NCBI RefSeq assembly: GCF_030552475.1
Contig: NZ_JAUPED010000008.1
Coordinates: 172,844 to 236,843 of the forward strand
Source: Mariniflexile sp. AS56
Lineage (GTDB): Bacteria > Bacteroidota > Bacteroidia > Flavobacteriales > Flavobacteriaceae
DNA length: 64,000 bases
Reading direction: 5' to 3'
This document shows, one piece after another, positions 8,200 to 19,618 of this stretch (within the stretch, counting starts at the first letter, position 1; every line of letters starts with the position of its first letter). The position numbers and the translations under genes are program-made. Below the pieces are notes generated by a model. It searched no databases. It saw only the letters and a program-made list of their open reading frames with translations, and had not been told where the DNA came from.

Positions 8200-9403
8200 T
8201 AATGTGTTCTAAGATTTTATTTAATAAATCGATAGCAACGTCCGTCTTCGACTTTAATTGAAACTCTGTTACCGTATCTTCGGCATCTATAAAAGTAACC
8301 TTATTGGTATCACTTTTAAAACCTGCTCCTGTATCGTTTAACGAATTTAAAACAATTAAATTTAAATTCTTTCTTTTTAATTTGTCTTTTGCATTTTCCA
8401 ATTCGTTATTGGTTTCTAATGCAAAACCTACTAAAAATTGATTGGTTTTAATAGCTCCCAACGATGCTAAAATATCTTTTGTTTTTTCTAGCTCTAAAGT
8501 TAACGTTGGGTCTTTCTTTTTTATTTTTTGTAAAGCTACTTCTTTTGGTTTATAATCGGCCACCGCTGCAGATAGAATGGCGACATCAGCTGTTTCAAAA
8601 TACTCATGAGCCGCTTTATACATATCACTAGCACTTATAACGGGAATAACATGTATAAGACTGTGGGTTACTTTTTGGTGCGTTGGCCCCGTGATTAAAA
8701 TAACCTCAGCACCTAAATTTGCCGATGCTTTAGCAATTTCAAATCCCATTTTACCGCTAGAATGGTTACCAATAAACCTAACAGGGTCTATCGCCTCGTA
8801 AGTTGGGCCTGCTGTAATAAGGACTTTTTTTCCTTTTAGAGGAAGTTTCTCTAAAATATCATTTTCAATAAAAGACACAATTGTTTCTGGTTCTGCCATT
8901 CTTCCCTCGCCTACCAAACCACTTGCTAGTTCACCACTTTCAGCAGGAATCATAACATTATTATAGCTCTTTAATGCGTTAAAGGAGTGTAATGTACTTT
9001 CGTGTTTGTACATATCTAAGTCCATCGCCGGAGCAAAATAGACTGGGCATTTAGCCGATAAATAAGTAGCTAACAAGAAATTATCGCAAACGCCATGTGC
9101 CATTTTAGACAAGGTATTTGCAGTTGCTGGTGCGATAACAAATATATTGGCCCACAAAGCTAAATCGACATGATTGTTCCAAATCGCATTATCATCCTCA
9201 TCATTAGTAAATGAAGAATGTACTGGGTTTTTTGAAAGTGTTGATAAAGTTAAAGGGGTAATAAAATCTTTGGAAGAAGGCGTCATAACAACTTTTACGT
9301 TGGCGCCTAATTTTACAAACAGCCTTACGAGCGAGGCTGTTTTGTAAGCGGCAATACCACCACTAATTCCTAATAGTATGTTCTTGCCGCTTAATATTGA
9401 CAT
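8192..9403 (-). CDS. coaBC: Bifunctional phosphopantothenoylcysteine decarboxylase / phosphopantothenate-cysteine ligase
   Basis: Carries out two consecutive steps of CoA synthesis: ligation of cysteine to 4'-phosphopantothenate, then FMN-dependent decarboxylation. The 403 residues divide into the CoaC flavoprotein half (GISGGIAAYK at residues 12-21, catalytic His78 in NNHVDLAL, PAMD motif and a nearby Cys) and the CoaB half beginning near residue 190 (LITAGPTYEAIDPVRFI, NHSSGKMG, and ALETNNE). Both halves look intact. It sits 11 bases after rpoZ and overlaps the DUF4835 gene, so it is part of the bamD - rpoZ - coaBC - DUF4835 - recN transcript. Confidence 0.97.
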   Translation of the reverse strand: MSILSGKNILLGISGGIAAYKTASLVRLFVKLGANVKVVMTPSSKDFITPLTLSTLSKNPVHSSFTNDEDDNAIWNNHVDLALWANIFVIAPATANTLSKMAHGVCDNFLLATYLSAKCPVYFAPAMDLDMYKHESTLHSFNALKSYNNVMIPAESGELASGLVGEGRMAEPETIVSFIENDILEKLPLKGKKVLITAGPTYEAIDPVRFIGNHSSGKMGFEIAKASANLGAEVILITGPTHQKVTHSLIHVIPVISASDMYKAAHEYFETADVAILSAAVADYKPKEVALQKIKKKDPTLTLELEKTKDILASLGAIKTNQFLVGFALETNNELENAKDKLKRKNLNLIVLNSLNDTGAGFKSDTNKVTFIDAEDTVTEFQLKSKTDVAIDLLNKILEHINA

Positions 9404-9414
9404 ATTAAAAAAGT

Positions 9415-9747
9415 TTACTGATTATCTTCCTCAGTATTTCTAAAATATATTTTATCTGTTAACCATTCTTGAACAGCTAAAGCATGTGGTTTTGGTAATT
9501 TTTCATAAAATTTAGAAACCTCAATTTGCTCTTTATTTTCAAAGATCTCTTCTAAACTATCGTTGTAAGTAGCAAATTCTTCTAACTTATCGATTAGTTC
9601 TTTTTTAATCTCTGTGTTAATCTGCTCAGCACGTCTTGCAATAATTGAAATTGACTCATAGATATTCTCTGTTGGTTCGTCAATTTGATTTCTGTCGTAC
9701 GTGATGGTATTTACAGGTGCATTGGTTTTCTTTAAATCCATTGTCAT
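9415..9747 (-). CDS. rpoZ: DNA-directed RNA polymerase omega subunit (Rpb6-like)
   Basis: Small RNA polymerase assembly subunit of 110 residues. Bacteroidota omega is of the Rpb6 type, and this sequence shows the pattern ENIYESISIIARRAEQIN that forms the helix contacting the beta' subunit. Two in-frame ATGs, at 9747 and 9741, could each serve as start; the second gives MDLKK and is the more usual N-terminus. It lies between bamD (6 bases away) and coaBC (11 bases). Confidence 0.88.
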   Translation of the reverse strand: MTMDLKKTNAPVNTITYDRNQIDEPTENIYESISIIARRAEQINTEIKKELIDKLEEFATYNDSLEEIFENKEQIEVSKFYEKLPKPHALAVQEWLTDKIYFRNTEEDNQ

Positions 9748-9753
9748 TGTTAT

Positions 9754-10581
9754 TTAACTTTTAGTGCTATATTTTTGTAATTCTTCATCTAAAACGGAAG
9801 CCATGGCGTTCACTTCTTCTATATGTTTAGAATTAGCATAGGCTTTTTTAAATGAAGTATAATATTCTATGGCTTCTTCCAAACGGTTTTTCTTCAATGG
9901 AACAAGACCGTTAGGAGTAATTTTAGTTTCTCTACTATTTACGGCTAGTTTATAAGCAGAATCAAATCTTAAAAACAAAGCTTCTTCACGTAATGAAGAA
10001 CCAGGAAAATCAAACATAAAATTATCAAACGACTTTACAGACGCTGGATAATCAGATATCGTATTGTATTGTTTTGCAATGCTAAAGGCTTTCTTTTCTA
10101 ACTTATAATCTAATTCGTGTACTAACTTATTAGCTTCAGAAAGGTATTCCGACTCAGGGAACAAATTGATAAAATCCTGCAATTTTTCAATAGCCGATTT
10201 TGTTTCCTTTTGGTCTTTAGAATAAACTGGTGATAATTGGTAGTAGCTTTTCGCACTTAAGAAAGAAGCTTCTTCTAATTTTTCACTTTTAGGATAACTA
10301 GACGCGAAACGTTCAAACTGATAACCTGCTGTATAATAATCTTTCATTTTATAAAATGAATTAGAATATAAATACATCAACTTTTCGGCTTGAGGCTTCC
10401 CTCTATAATTAGGTACAATTTGAGCAAATAATTTATTGGCTTTAGAAAATTTACCTGCGTTATAAAAGTCTTCTCCCATTTTAAACTTAGCAGAAATATC
10501 TTCGTTTTTTAAAACTTTTTGATATTCGCTACAAGAGCTTAAAAGAGTGATAGTTATTAATATGTAAAGAAATCTCTTCAT
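9754..10581 (-). CDS. bamD: Outer-membrane assembly lipoprotein BamD
   Basis: Lipoprotein of 275 residues that forms the periplasmic TPR scaffold of the BAM complex, which inserts beta-barrel proteins into the outer membrane. The signal peptide ends in a lipobox LSSC at about residue 17. The mature part is built of TPR-like repeats (for example KMGEDFYNAGKFSKANKLF and AGYQFERFASSYPKSE). A -7 box lies 17 bases upstream, so bamD is probably the first gene of a transcript including rpoZ, coaBC, DUF4835 and recN. The preceding 137 bases to dapA hold nothing else I recognise. Confidence 0.94.
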   Translation of the reverse strand: MKRFLYILITITLLSSCSEYQKVLKNEDISAKFKMGEDFYNAGKFSKANKLFAQIVPNYRGKPQAEKLMYLYSNSFYKMKDYYTAGYQFERFASSYPKSEKLEEASFLSAKSYYQLSPVYSKDQKETKSAIEKLQDFINLFPESEYLSEANKLVHELDYKLEKKAFSIAKQYNTISDYPASVKSFDNFMFDFPGSSLREEALFLRFDSAYKLAVNSRETKITPNGLVPLKKNRLEEAIEYYTSFKKAYANSKHIEEVNAMASVLDEELQKYSTKS

Positions 10582-10598
10582 AGTTTTGAAACAAGATG

Positions 10599-10606
10599 CA
10601 AAATTA
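10599..10606 (-). promoter_or_regulatory. -7 promoter box of bamD
   Basis: The minus strand reads TAATTTTG, an exact TAnnTTTG match, ending 17 bases before the ATG at 10581. It supports a short leader for the bamD operon. No clear -33 TTG. Confidence 0.55.
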
Positions 10607-10718
10607 AGTTATTAATATGGATTTTAAAAATATTATTTTACGGCTAAAATAATGGCTTAAACCCAGCAATCATCAGGATTAAGTAATATTTAACAGATAT
10701 ATAAATTTAACTTTATCC

Positions 10719-11597
10719 TTAAAACTTATTTATAAACGATTTGATTTTCTCTTTTAATGGATTGGAAGCGGGCACTAAAGGCAACCTCACACTGTCTCTA
10801 CATAAACCTAAAGTTTCAAAAACAGCCTTAATACCTGCAGGGTTATTTTCTTCAAAAATATAACCAATAACATCCATTAATCTAAAGTGAAGTTTATAAG
10901 ATTCTCTAACCTCTCCTTTTAACCCTAAACGAATCATTTCTGAAAATTCTTTAGGAAAACCTTGACCTATAACAGAAATAACACCGGCACCTCCAGCCAA
11001 TACAATCCCTAAAGCTAAATCGTCATCACCAGAAATAATTAAAAAATCTTCTGGTTTATTTTTAATTAACTCTAAATATTGAGATACATTGTTTCCTGCT
11101 TCTTTAACAGCAATAATGTTTTTAAAATCGTTTGCCAAACGCAACGTCGTAGCAACTTCCATGTTTTTAGAGGTACGACCTGGCACATTATATAAAATAA
11201 TATCAACAGGAGATGCTTCTGAAACAGCTTTGAAATGCTGATAAACACCTTCTTGTGTAGGCTTACTATAATATGGCGATACTGATAGAATAGCATCAAT
11301 ATTACTTAAATCTGTAGATTTTATTTCTTCAATAACTAGGGCTGTATTATTACCACCAATACCTAAAACCAATGGCACACGTCCATTAGCCGTTTTAGAA
11401 ATGGTTTCTATAATATCTTGCTTTTCTTGCTTCGTTATTGTAACACTTTCTGCGGTAGTACCACAAACAACGAGGTATTCTACACCGTTTTCTATATTGA
11501 AATTTACAATATTCGCTAAGGCATCATGATCTATAGTTAAATCTGATTTAAAAGGTGTAACTAAAGCAACTCCAGTTCCTAGAAACTTACTATTCAT
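10719..11597 (-). CDS. dapA: 4-hydroxy-tetrahydrodipicolinate synthase
   Basis: First committed enzyme of the lysine/diaminopimelate pathway; condenses pyruvate with aspartate semialdehyde. The 292-residue sequence has all catalytic residues: Thr47-Thr48 in CGTTAES, Tyr136 and Arg141 in YNVPGRTS, and the Schiff-base Lys165 in AVKEAGN. The start overlaps the stop of the DUF6913 gene by 8 bases, so the two form one operon. dapF, later in the same pathway, is at 30.2-31.0 kb. Confidence 0.97.
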   Translation of the reverse strand: MNSKFLGTGVALVTPFKSDLTIDHDALANIVNFNIENGVEYLVVCGTTAESVTITKQEKQDIIETISKTANGRVPLVLGIGGNNTALVIEEIKSTDLSNIDAILSVSPYYSKPTQEGVYQHFKAVSEASPVDIILYNVPGRTSKNMEVATTLRLANDFKNIIAVKEAGNNVSQYLELIKNKPEDFLIISGDDDLALGIVLAGGAGVISVIGQGFPKEFSEMIRLGLKGEVRESYKLHFRLMDVIGYIFEENNPAGIKAVFETLGLCRDSVRLPLVPASNPLKEKIKSFINKF

Positions 11598-12117
11598 TCT
11601 TAATTTTATTTAATATAGTTAGGTACTTAAAAACTTCGGTTTTAAATACTTTAAATTCTGTTAGGTTTGTTTTTATAATTAAATCGTTTAAACGCTCATC
11701 TACCTGAGAAACACCTACTTTTAGTTGTGCTTTCGATAAGGTGGTTAGCAGTTTTAACTCTAAAATATCTAATTGGTAATAGCTAATTAGCACATCAAAT
11801 TCAGTATCTAAAAAAGATCGTAATTCGCTATTTTTAATGCTACCTCTCCAACCAAAATCTTTAGGATTATAACAAACGTCCCAAGATTTAAGCGTTTCTT
11901 TTTTATTGGAAGAAAACGCTATGATTTTCATTTTATTCGGAAGGATTTTTAGAGACGTTGCAAGCGCTTTAAATTGCTCAAAATCATCAACTTCATCTAA
12001 ATTAAAGATAATACCTAAACTTTCAACCTTTGCTCCCGAAACATCAACTTGACGCTCAGACAACAATTTGTTCATGTACTTTTTAATAGATTTTTCTTTA
12101 AAACCTTTTAAAATCAT
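11590..12117 (-). CDS. DUF6913 family protein
   Basis: A 175-residue cytoplasmic protein without signal or membrane helix, with an alternating beta/alpha pattern ([60 protein letters not shown]). I assign it to DUF6913 from recollection of flavobacterial homologues next to dapA; no biochemical role is known to me. First gene of the dapA operon, with a perfect -7 box 18 bases before its ATG. Confidence 0.75.
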   Translation of the reverse strand: MILKGFKEKSIKKYMNKLLSERQVDVSGAKVESLGIIFNLDEVDDFEQFKALATSLKILPNKMKIIAFSSNKKETLKSWDVCYNPKDFGWRGSIKNSELRSFLDTEFDVLISYYQLDILELKLLTTLSKAQLKVGVSQVDERLNDLIIKTNLTEFKVFKTEVFKYLTILNKIKNE

Positions 12118-12127
12118 TTATCTTTAT

Positions 12128-12143
12128 CCTTTGCGCAAAGGTA
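12128..12143. promoter_or_regulatory. Overlapping divergent promoter with a 14-bp palindrome
   Basis: CCTTTGCGCAAAGG at 12128-12141 is a perfect palindrome. On the minus strand it forms part of TACCTTTG (12143-12136), an exact -7 box for the DUF6913-dapA operon. On the plus strand TATCCTTTG is a near match that could serve the 5'-nucleotidase genes. The two promoters would share the same bases. Confidence 0.5.
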
Positions 12144-12175
12144 ACAAAAGTACACTCAAAAAATCTATTAAAAAT

Positions 12176-12934
12176 ATGAGGTTTACACATTTAATTTATT
12201 TGTTAAATATATTACTGCTTTTTAATTGTAAGCAACCTACAAGCTATCTCACTAAAATTGAAGGAAAGAAAATTCAAATTGAAGACACAATGGTTGAAGA
12301 CCCCGCTATTGAAGCCTTTATAAAACCTTATAGAATTCACATACAAAAAGATTTAGACAGCGTATTAGCATATGCCCCAAAAACCTACTCAAAATCTGAC
12401 GGTAAGTTTAATACCGCTCTGGGGAATTTTATGGCAGATGCTATTTTTGATATGGTAACCCCTATTTTTAAAAGCAGAACAGGAAAGAATATAGACATGG
12501 TTATTTTAAACCAAGGAGGTATTCGCTCCAACATAAACAAAGGCAATATAACCACAAGAACCGCTTTTGAATTAATGCCCTTTGAAAACAGTCTGGTAGT
12601 GGTTGCTCTAAAAGGTACTGCCATAGATAGCTTAACAAGCTACTTAGCCAAATCACAAAAAGCACACCCTATTTCAAAGCTTAAATTGATTATTGATACG
12701 AACTTTGAGATTGTTGAATCCTCTATTAATGGAGAAAAAATAGACCCCAATAAAATCTACTACGTAGCCATTAACGATTATATATATAATAATGGTGATG
12801 GTATGACTTTTTTTCAACCGAATGAAGGGCTCTACATTCTAGATTATAAGGTTAGAAATGCCTTAATAGACAACTTTAAAAAGGTAGACACGATCAACCC
12901 CGTTCAAGACGATAGATTCACACAAATACCGTAA
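12176..12934 (+). CDS. 5'-nucleotidase C-terminal domain lipoprotein
   Basis: Lipoprotein of 252 residues consisting only of the substrate-binding C-terminal domain of UshA-like 5'-nucleotidases. I chose the ATG at 12176 because it opens a lipoprotein signal (MRFTHLIYLLNILLLFNC) with the lipobox Cys at residue 18; a longer upstream reading would run into the divergent promoter. Family motifs are GNFMADAIF, NQGGIRSNI and GDGMTFF. The metallophosphatase half is a separate gene 79 bases downstream. The two proteins probably work together on nucleotides in the periplasm or at the membrane, but that is inferred from adjacency. Confidence 0.88.
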   Translation: MRFTHLIYLLNILLLFNCKQPTSYLTKIEGKKIQIEDTMVEDPAIEAFIKPYRIHIQKDLDSVLAYAPKTYSKSDGKFNTALGNFMADAIFDMVTPIFKSRTGKNIDMVILNQGGIRSNINKGNITTRTAFELMPFENSLVVVALKGTAIDSLTSYLAKSQKAHPISKLKLIIDTNFEIVESSINGEKIDPNKIYYVAINDYIYNNGDGMTFFQPNEGLYILDYKVRNALIDNFKKVDTINPVQDDRFTQIP

Positions 12935-13013
12935 AAGGCATTTATTTAATAACACATCTAGACGATGCAGCACAACAAAGCATCTTTTACATGTTCTTTT
13001 AATTAGCAAAAAA

Positions 13014-13931
13014 ATGAAACGCAGAGATTTTATACAACAAGTATCGGCAACAACAGCAATGGTTACAATTGGAGGTGTAGGGCTACAATCATTTTCAGCC
13101 GCTCCAAAAACATCAAAAATAACAATTTTACATACCAACGATGTACACAGTCATATTGATGCCTTTGGACCAGAAGATGGTAGAAATGCGAACAAAGGTG
13201 GTGTTGCTAGAAGAGCGCATTTAATTGAATCTCTTAGACAAGAAAACCCAAACACGCTTTTATTAGATGCTGGTGATATTTTTCAAGGCACCCCCTACTT
13301 TAATTATTATGGTGGCGAACTGGAATTTAAACTTATGAGCAAGTTGAAATATGATGCCGCTACTATTGGAAATCATGACTTTGATAATGGTATTGATGGT
13401 TTGTATGCCCAGTTACCACATGCCGAATTTCAATTTATTTCTGCGAATTATGATTTTTCAAACACCATCATGGACACCCATGTAAAACCTTATAAGATTT
13501 TTAATAAAGGAGGTATCAAAATTGGCGTTTTCGGATTGGGTATTGAGCTGGATGGTTTAGTAGACTCTGCCATGTATAAAGAAACAAAATATCTAGACCC
13601 TGTTGAAATGGCTCAAGAAATGACACGTACGTTAAAAACAGTAGAGAAATGTGATTTAGTTATCTGCCTATCACATTTGGGTTACAGCTACAGAACAGAT
13701 CCTGATAAAATATGCGATTTAAAATTAGCCGCATTAACTAAAGATATTGATTTGATTATTGGCGGACACACTCATACCTTTTTATCAAAACCAACTGTGG
13801 TAAAAAATAACGATGACAAAAATATGCTAGTAAACCAGGTGGGATGTTATGGTATTAACCTAGGGAAAATAGATTTCTATTTTGATGCCAACAAGAACAA
13901 AAGTGCAAACGGCACATCTATTATTGTTTAA
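13014..13931 (+). CDS. Tat-exported metallophosphatase (5'-nucleotidase N-terminal domain)
   Basis: Calcineurin-like phosphoesterase of 305 residues, the catalytic half of a 5'-nucleotidase. It starts with a twin-arginine signal (KRRDFIQQ, followed by a weakly hydrophobic stretch to about residue 29), so it is folded and loaded with metals before export. The dinuclear metal site is visible as HTNDVHSH, DAGDIFQG, GNHDFDNG, LSHLG and GGHTHTF. The C-terminal substrate-binding domain is missing here and is encoded just upstream. It converges with the next gene, the stop codons overlapping by a few bases. Confidence 0.93.
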   Translation: MKRRDFIQQVSATTAMVTIGGVGLQSFSAAPKTSKITILHTNDVHSHIDAFGPEDGRNANKGGVARRAHLIESLRQENPNTLLLDAGDIFQGTPYFNYYGGELEFKLMSKLKYDAATIGNHDFDNGIDGLYAQLPHAEFQFISANYDFSNTIMDTHVKPYKIFNKGGIKIGVFGLGIELDGLVDSAMYKETKYLDPVEMAQEMTRTLKTVEKCDLVICLSHLGYSYRTDPDKICDLKLAALTKDIDLIIGGHTHTFLSKPTVVKNNDDKNMLVNQVGCYGINLGKIDFYFDANKNKSANGTSIIV

Positions 13932-14680
13932 GACCAAATAGTATCAGAAAAATAATTTCGTTTTAATTCTATTGACCTTGGCTCCTTAACTGCTGCGTTA
14001 TTCATAACATATTTAAAAACCACAAATAAGGCTACTCCATACAGTATGCCTTGTAACAACTCTAACACCCAACTGTAAGAATAATAAACAATCACATAGT
14101 TTAACATCACAGACATACCAAAAAACACGACTGCGATAAAAAACAAAATAGATTGCTTTGTTTGGGTATATAAATACACTCCAAAAGACACAAAGGTTAA
14201 AACAATTAAAGCAAAACTTTTCATACCATATAAGAGCACTTCGGTTCTATTTGGAATAATTTCACTCAATAAACTACATATAGTAAACAAAAAGTAAAGA
14301 CTTATTCCGAATACAAATAACAGGTACGCTGCTATAATCTTATCAACCTTAAAAAACTCTAAATTGGGAGCAATCATTAAAATGAGATAAAAGAAACTTA
14401 ATGTGTGCAATACACTTGACGCTTCCATTAAAATTTCCTCAGGAAAAAGCACAAATGAGATATCTCCTAAAAAAGAAAACAATAAAAACGACATAAAAGC
14501 AATCCCTAGATAACTATATTTTATAAAAAATAAGGTTAGAAAAACGGGAATAAAAAGTGGCATAGTGGTTTTCATCAGTGACACATCGCCTGTGGCGACA
14601 TCAAAGATATTTACTGCTATCAATAAAATTAATGCAGCCAGAAATACCGTATTAAAAGTAAATTTAAAGCTATTTTTCAC
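13928..14680 (-). CDS. Polytopic membrane protein, possibly YhhN-like
   Basis: A 250-residue inner-membrane protein with about eight hydrophobic segments and little else. The GTG at 14680 is the only reasonable start (no in-frame ATG near the first helix). The spacing of helices and the FLGD in helix 3 recall the YhhN/TMEM86 lysoplasmalogenase family, but I do not see enough to be certain. It looks like a distant paralogue of the gene at 15235-15951: both have a short polar segment after helix 3 and a similar final helix (LYGVALFVVFKY compared with LYVLALFFFYR). Confidence 0.72.
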   Translation of the reverse strand: MKNSFKFTFNTVFLAALILLIAVNIFDVATGDVSLMKTTMPLFIPVFLTLFFIKYSYLGIAFMSFLLFSFLGDISFVLFPEEILMEASSVLHTLSFFYLILMIAPNLEFFKVDKIIAAYLLFVFGISLYFLFTICSLLSEIIPNRTEVLLYGMKSFALIVLTFVSFGVYLYTQTKQSILFFIAVVFFGMSVMLNYVIVYYSYSWVLELLQGILYGVALFVVFKYVMNNAAVKEPRSIELKRNYFSDTIWS

Positions 14681-14855
14681 AATGATTCATAAGTAGGTTG
14701 AATCAAATGTACAATTAATAATTCATTTTAGCGATATAAAACGTATTTAATCGATGTTCTTATTTGTTTTCGTGCGTTTTGTCGGATAAAACAAAAACAA
14801 CATGGTAAGTAACGGGAACTAAACCGTCTAACCAATTGAATTTTAATTTCTTCTG

Positions 14856-15242
14856 ATGAAAAAATATATTCCCCTAATACTAAGAATTGCTGTAGCTGTA
14901 ATTTTAATTCAAACACTGCGTTTTAAATTTACAGCACACCCAGATAGTGTCTATATTTTTGAAAAAGTAGGACTTGAACCCTATGGCAGAATCACCTCAG
15001 GTATTTTAGAACTTACGGCGGGTATTTTATTACTCCTACCCAAAACGGTTTGGATAGGAGCCATAATCTCATTAAGTATAATAAGTGGCGCCATAATCAT
15101 GCATGTAACCTTATTGGGAATTGAAATAAATAAAGATGGTGGTGTACTTTTTTACACAGCACTTTTAACTTTCACACTATCGGCCATTATATTATGGTTA
15201 TATAGAAGGGATATCCCGTTCATAAGTAAAACACCTAATTAA
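14856..15242 (+). CDS. Small DoxX-like membrane protein
   Basis: A 128-residue protein with four predicted membrane helices. The pattern of LRIAVAVILIQTLRFKFTAHPDS, ITSGILELTAGILLLLP and a final helix before a basic tail fits the DoxX/DoxD superfamily, whose members are often of unknown redox-related role. It lies between two membrane-protein genes on the other strand and its stop overlaps the end of the next gene. No partner suggests a specific function. Confidence 0.75.
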   Translation: MKKYIPLILRIAVAVILIQTLRFKFTAHPDSVYIFEKVGLEPYGRITSGILELTAGILLLLPKTVWIGAIISLSIISGAIIMHVTLLGIEINKDGGVLFYTALLTFTLSAIILWLYRRDIPFISKTPN

Positions 15243-15951
15243 GAGCCACTCCGAATTCTTGTCGCTTAACTTCCTTCTCTAATTTAGACTGTCTATAGAA
15301 AAAAAACAAAGCCAAAACATATAATGTGGTCGATATAATACTCAGTAAATGACGTTCCGATATGTACGCATTCGCAACCCAAATAACCTCTCCAAAAACC
15401 ATACTCAAAGCACCTATGAATAAATATAGCGACTTTAAATTGTCTTTATAAAAATAGTTAAGCAAGGTAATCGACAAAAGCATCAACATCATGATGTTAT
15501 AAACTAACTCAAAATAATACCCGTTAGACGTACCCGTAAAAGGGTCTACTATCGTTTGTAAAACATAAATAATATAAATATTCAAAATAGTTAAAACAGT
15601 TAAATGAATTTTATAGTTCTTAAAAACATACATCAACGAAATAGATTTCAAAACTTCAATAACCAAAAAGCTATACGCCAAAATACATAAAGTATTAGCA
15701 GAAAAATAATACAACTCATGAGGAATATAAGGAGCAATAAATGACATGAGATCCGACATGGAATAACACACCAAAAACAGGGTAAACAACAATGATTTCC
15801 GTTTAACAGTTATAAAATACAACAATGTAACCACTGGGAATATAATGGACTTAAACCCATCTGCAATTACATCCTCATCATTCAATCTAAACGATATAGA
15901 TAAAATATAAAGCAGCAACCCTAAAAAGGCCAAGACTTTCAATTTGTTCAT
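15235..15951 (-). CDS. Polytopic membrane protein, paralogue of the 13.9-14.7 kb gene
   Basis: A 238-residue membrane protein with seven or eight hydrophobic segments. I start it at the ATG at 15951 (MNKLK); a GTG two codons upstream is also open but less likely. The layout of helices, with an SDL motif in helix 3 where the other protein has GD, suggests a remote YhhN-like relationship. No catalytic motif is clear and the function is unknown. Confidence 0.72.
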   Translation of the reverse strand: MNKLKVLAFLGLLLYILSISFRLNDEDVIADGFKSIIFPVVTLLYFITVKRKSLLFTLFLVCYSMSDLMSFIAPYIPHELYYFSANTLCILAYSFLVIEVLKSISLMYVFKNYKIHLTVLTILNIYIIYVLQTIVDPFTGTSNGYYFELVYNIMMLMLLSITLLNYFYKDNLKSLYLFIGALSMVFGEVIWVANAYISERHLLSIISTTLYVLALFFFYRQSKLEKEVKRQEFGVALN

Positions 15952-16037
15952 ATTCACAATTTATGATTATTGAACAAATATAATCAAATAACACTATTAA
16001 GCGATTAAAAACTACGCTTAATCGGTATAATTTGTTT

Positions 16038-18065
<2,028 letters not shown>

Positions 18066-18100
18066 TTACTGCTCATTTTTTAATTCTTAAATGCTAACTA

Positions 18101-18973
18101 CTAATTGTTAACCCCTTTTATCATTCTGTCTTTTTTAAACATATCTTGTTTTAATTCGATATGATTAAAATGATGTTTTACTAATAATTGAATCATATCA
18201 TTCCCTAGATATTCATTAATTTCAAAAAACAACTTACCGTTTTTAGATAACGCATTAACAGCAAATTGTGTAATTGCATTATAAAACAATAAAGGATCGT
18301 CGTCTTTAACAAATAATGCCAAATGCGGTTCATTATCCAGCACATTGGGTTTCATATGTTGTTTTTCCTGCTCTCTCACATAAGGCGGATTTGAAACAAT
18401 GATATCAAATTTCAAATTTTCAATTCCCAAGTCCCAACGTTCTTCTTCAACCAGCTTCAAAATATCGGCTTCTACAAATTCCACTTGAACTTCGTTTAAC
18501 TCTCCATTTTGGGTTGCCATTTTCAAAGCAAGTGTACTTACATCCAAGGCATAAACTTTGGCGTTGGGTAACTTTTTTGCTAATGCAATCGCGATACAAC
18601 CACTCCCCGTTCCTACATCTAAAATAGTAGGGTTCTGGTCGCTTAATGTTAAGTATTGATGAATAACCCATTCCACCAGTTCTTCAGTTTCTGGTCTTGG
18701 TATTAAAGTGTGTTCACTCACTTTAAACGTTAAACCATAAAATTCTGTTTTACCTATTATATATTGTATGGGGTGTTCTTTCTTTAATAATTCTAATGCT
18801 ATGAAGATAAGATCATAATTATCAACCGCAAGTTCGGGCTCTATTGCCAAGGTTATTCTAGGAATATGGTAATACGCATCAAGCAACATAAAAAAAAAGC
18901 TATCTACCTCTTCTTTACCATATACCAGATCTAACTCTTTATGAAATATATTTTGTACCTCTTTTAAATTCAA
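18101..18973 (-). CDS. prmC: Peptide chain release factor N5-glutamine methyltransferase
   Basis: Methylates the GGQ glutamine of release factors RF1 and RF2. The 290-residue protein has the PrmC N-terminal helical domain, IPRPETEELVEW at residues 91-102, the SAM-binding DVGTGSGCIAIAL at 119-131 and the catalytic NPPY at 195-198. The only workable start is a TTG at 18973: an in-frame stop lies two codons upstream and the next Met is too far inside. This low-efficiency start may limit translation. Confidence 0.95.
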   Translation of the reverse strand: MNLKEVQNIFHKELDLVYGKEEVDSFFFMLLDAYYHIPRITLAIEPELAVDNYDLIFIALELLKKEHPIQYIIGKTEFYGLTFKVSEHTLIPRPETEELVEWVIHQYLTLSDQNPTILDVGTGSGCIAIALAKKLPNAKVYALDVSTLALKMATQNGELNEVQVEFVEADILKLVEEERWDLGIENLKFDIIVSNPPYVREQEKQHMKPNVLDNEPHLALFVKDDDPLLFYNAITQFAVNALSKNGKLFFEINEYLGNDMIQLLVKHHFNHIELKQDMFKKDRMIKGVNN

Positions 18974-19060
18974 ATCTTAATTTTAAATTATTAATTCCGA
19001 AAATATTATAATTGAATGCTTTTCTTAAAATTAAGCCATCAAAGAAATTTCTTTTTGCTA

Positions 19061-19552
19061 TTACAAATCTTTCACCATCCAAACACCACAGGCGAAATGC
19101 CCGGTATTTCCTAATGCACCCTGCAAATGTTTAAAACCATAACTTTCATAAATATGAATAGCTGCTTTAAGTTGTGGTGCCGACTCTAAATAACATTGTT
19201 TATAGCCTAAACTTTTAGCTGCTTCCATACATTTTCCAAAAAGTGCCCGTCCATAACCTTTCCCTCTTACTTTTGGAGAAAAATACATTTTTTGAATTTC
19301 GCACACATCGCTTTCAAAATCCTTCAAAGGCTTTACACCCCCGCCACCTAAAATTTCACCATCGTCATCTATCACAAAATATACATCGTTATCATTTTGA
19401 TAGGATTCATACATTCGCGGTGTTTCCTTATCAGAATATGCGGTGCCCTCCAAAGGAATTTTAAATTCATGAAAACACCCTCTTATTACTTCTTCAAGTT
19501 GTACGTTATCTTTGGCTTCTATTTTCCTAATAACAATAGTCTCTTTACTCAT
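19061..19552 (-). CDS. GNAT-family N-acetyltransferase
   Basis: A 163-residue single-domain GNAT enzyme that would transfer an acetyl group from acetyl-CoA to an amine. The core is visible as FVIDDDGEILGGGGVKPL (beta 3-4), IQKMYFSPKVRGKGYGRAL (pyrophosphate-binding loop, RGKGYG) and CYLESAPQLKAAIHIYESYGF. The substrate is unknown. The gene precedes prmC by 87 bases and diverges from the LEA-like lipoprotein gene. Confidence 0.9.
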   Translation of the reverse strand: MSKETIVIRKIEAKDNVQLEEVIRGCFHEFKIPLEGTAYSDKETPRMYESYQNDNDVYFVIDDDGEILGGGGVKPLKDFESDVCEIQKMYFSPKVRGKGYGRALFGKCMEAAKSLGYKQCYLESAPQLKAAIHIYESYGFKHLQGALGNTGHFACGVWMVKDL

Positions 19553-19618
19553 TTTAAAATCTTAATTTTGCCCAAATGTTTATCGGGATGAAGATACATT
19601 AAATATAAAAAAACAGGA

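Noticed and set aside
12961..12990. Terminator between the two 5'-nucleotidase genes
   Set aside because: Only a 5-bp stem (GATGC/GCATC) with a long loop; too weak to call, and the genes probably share a transcript.
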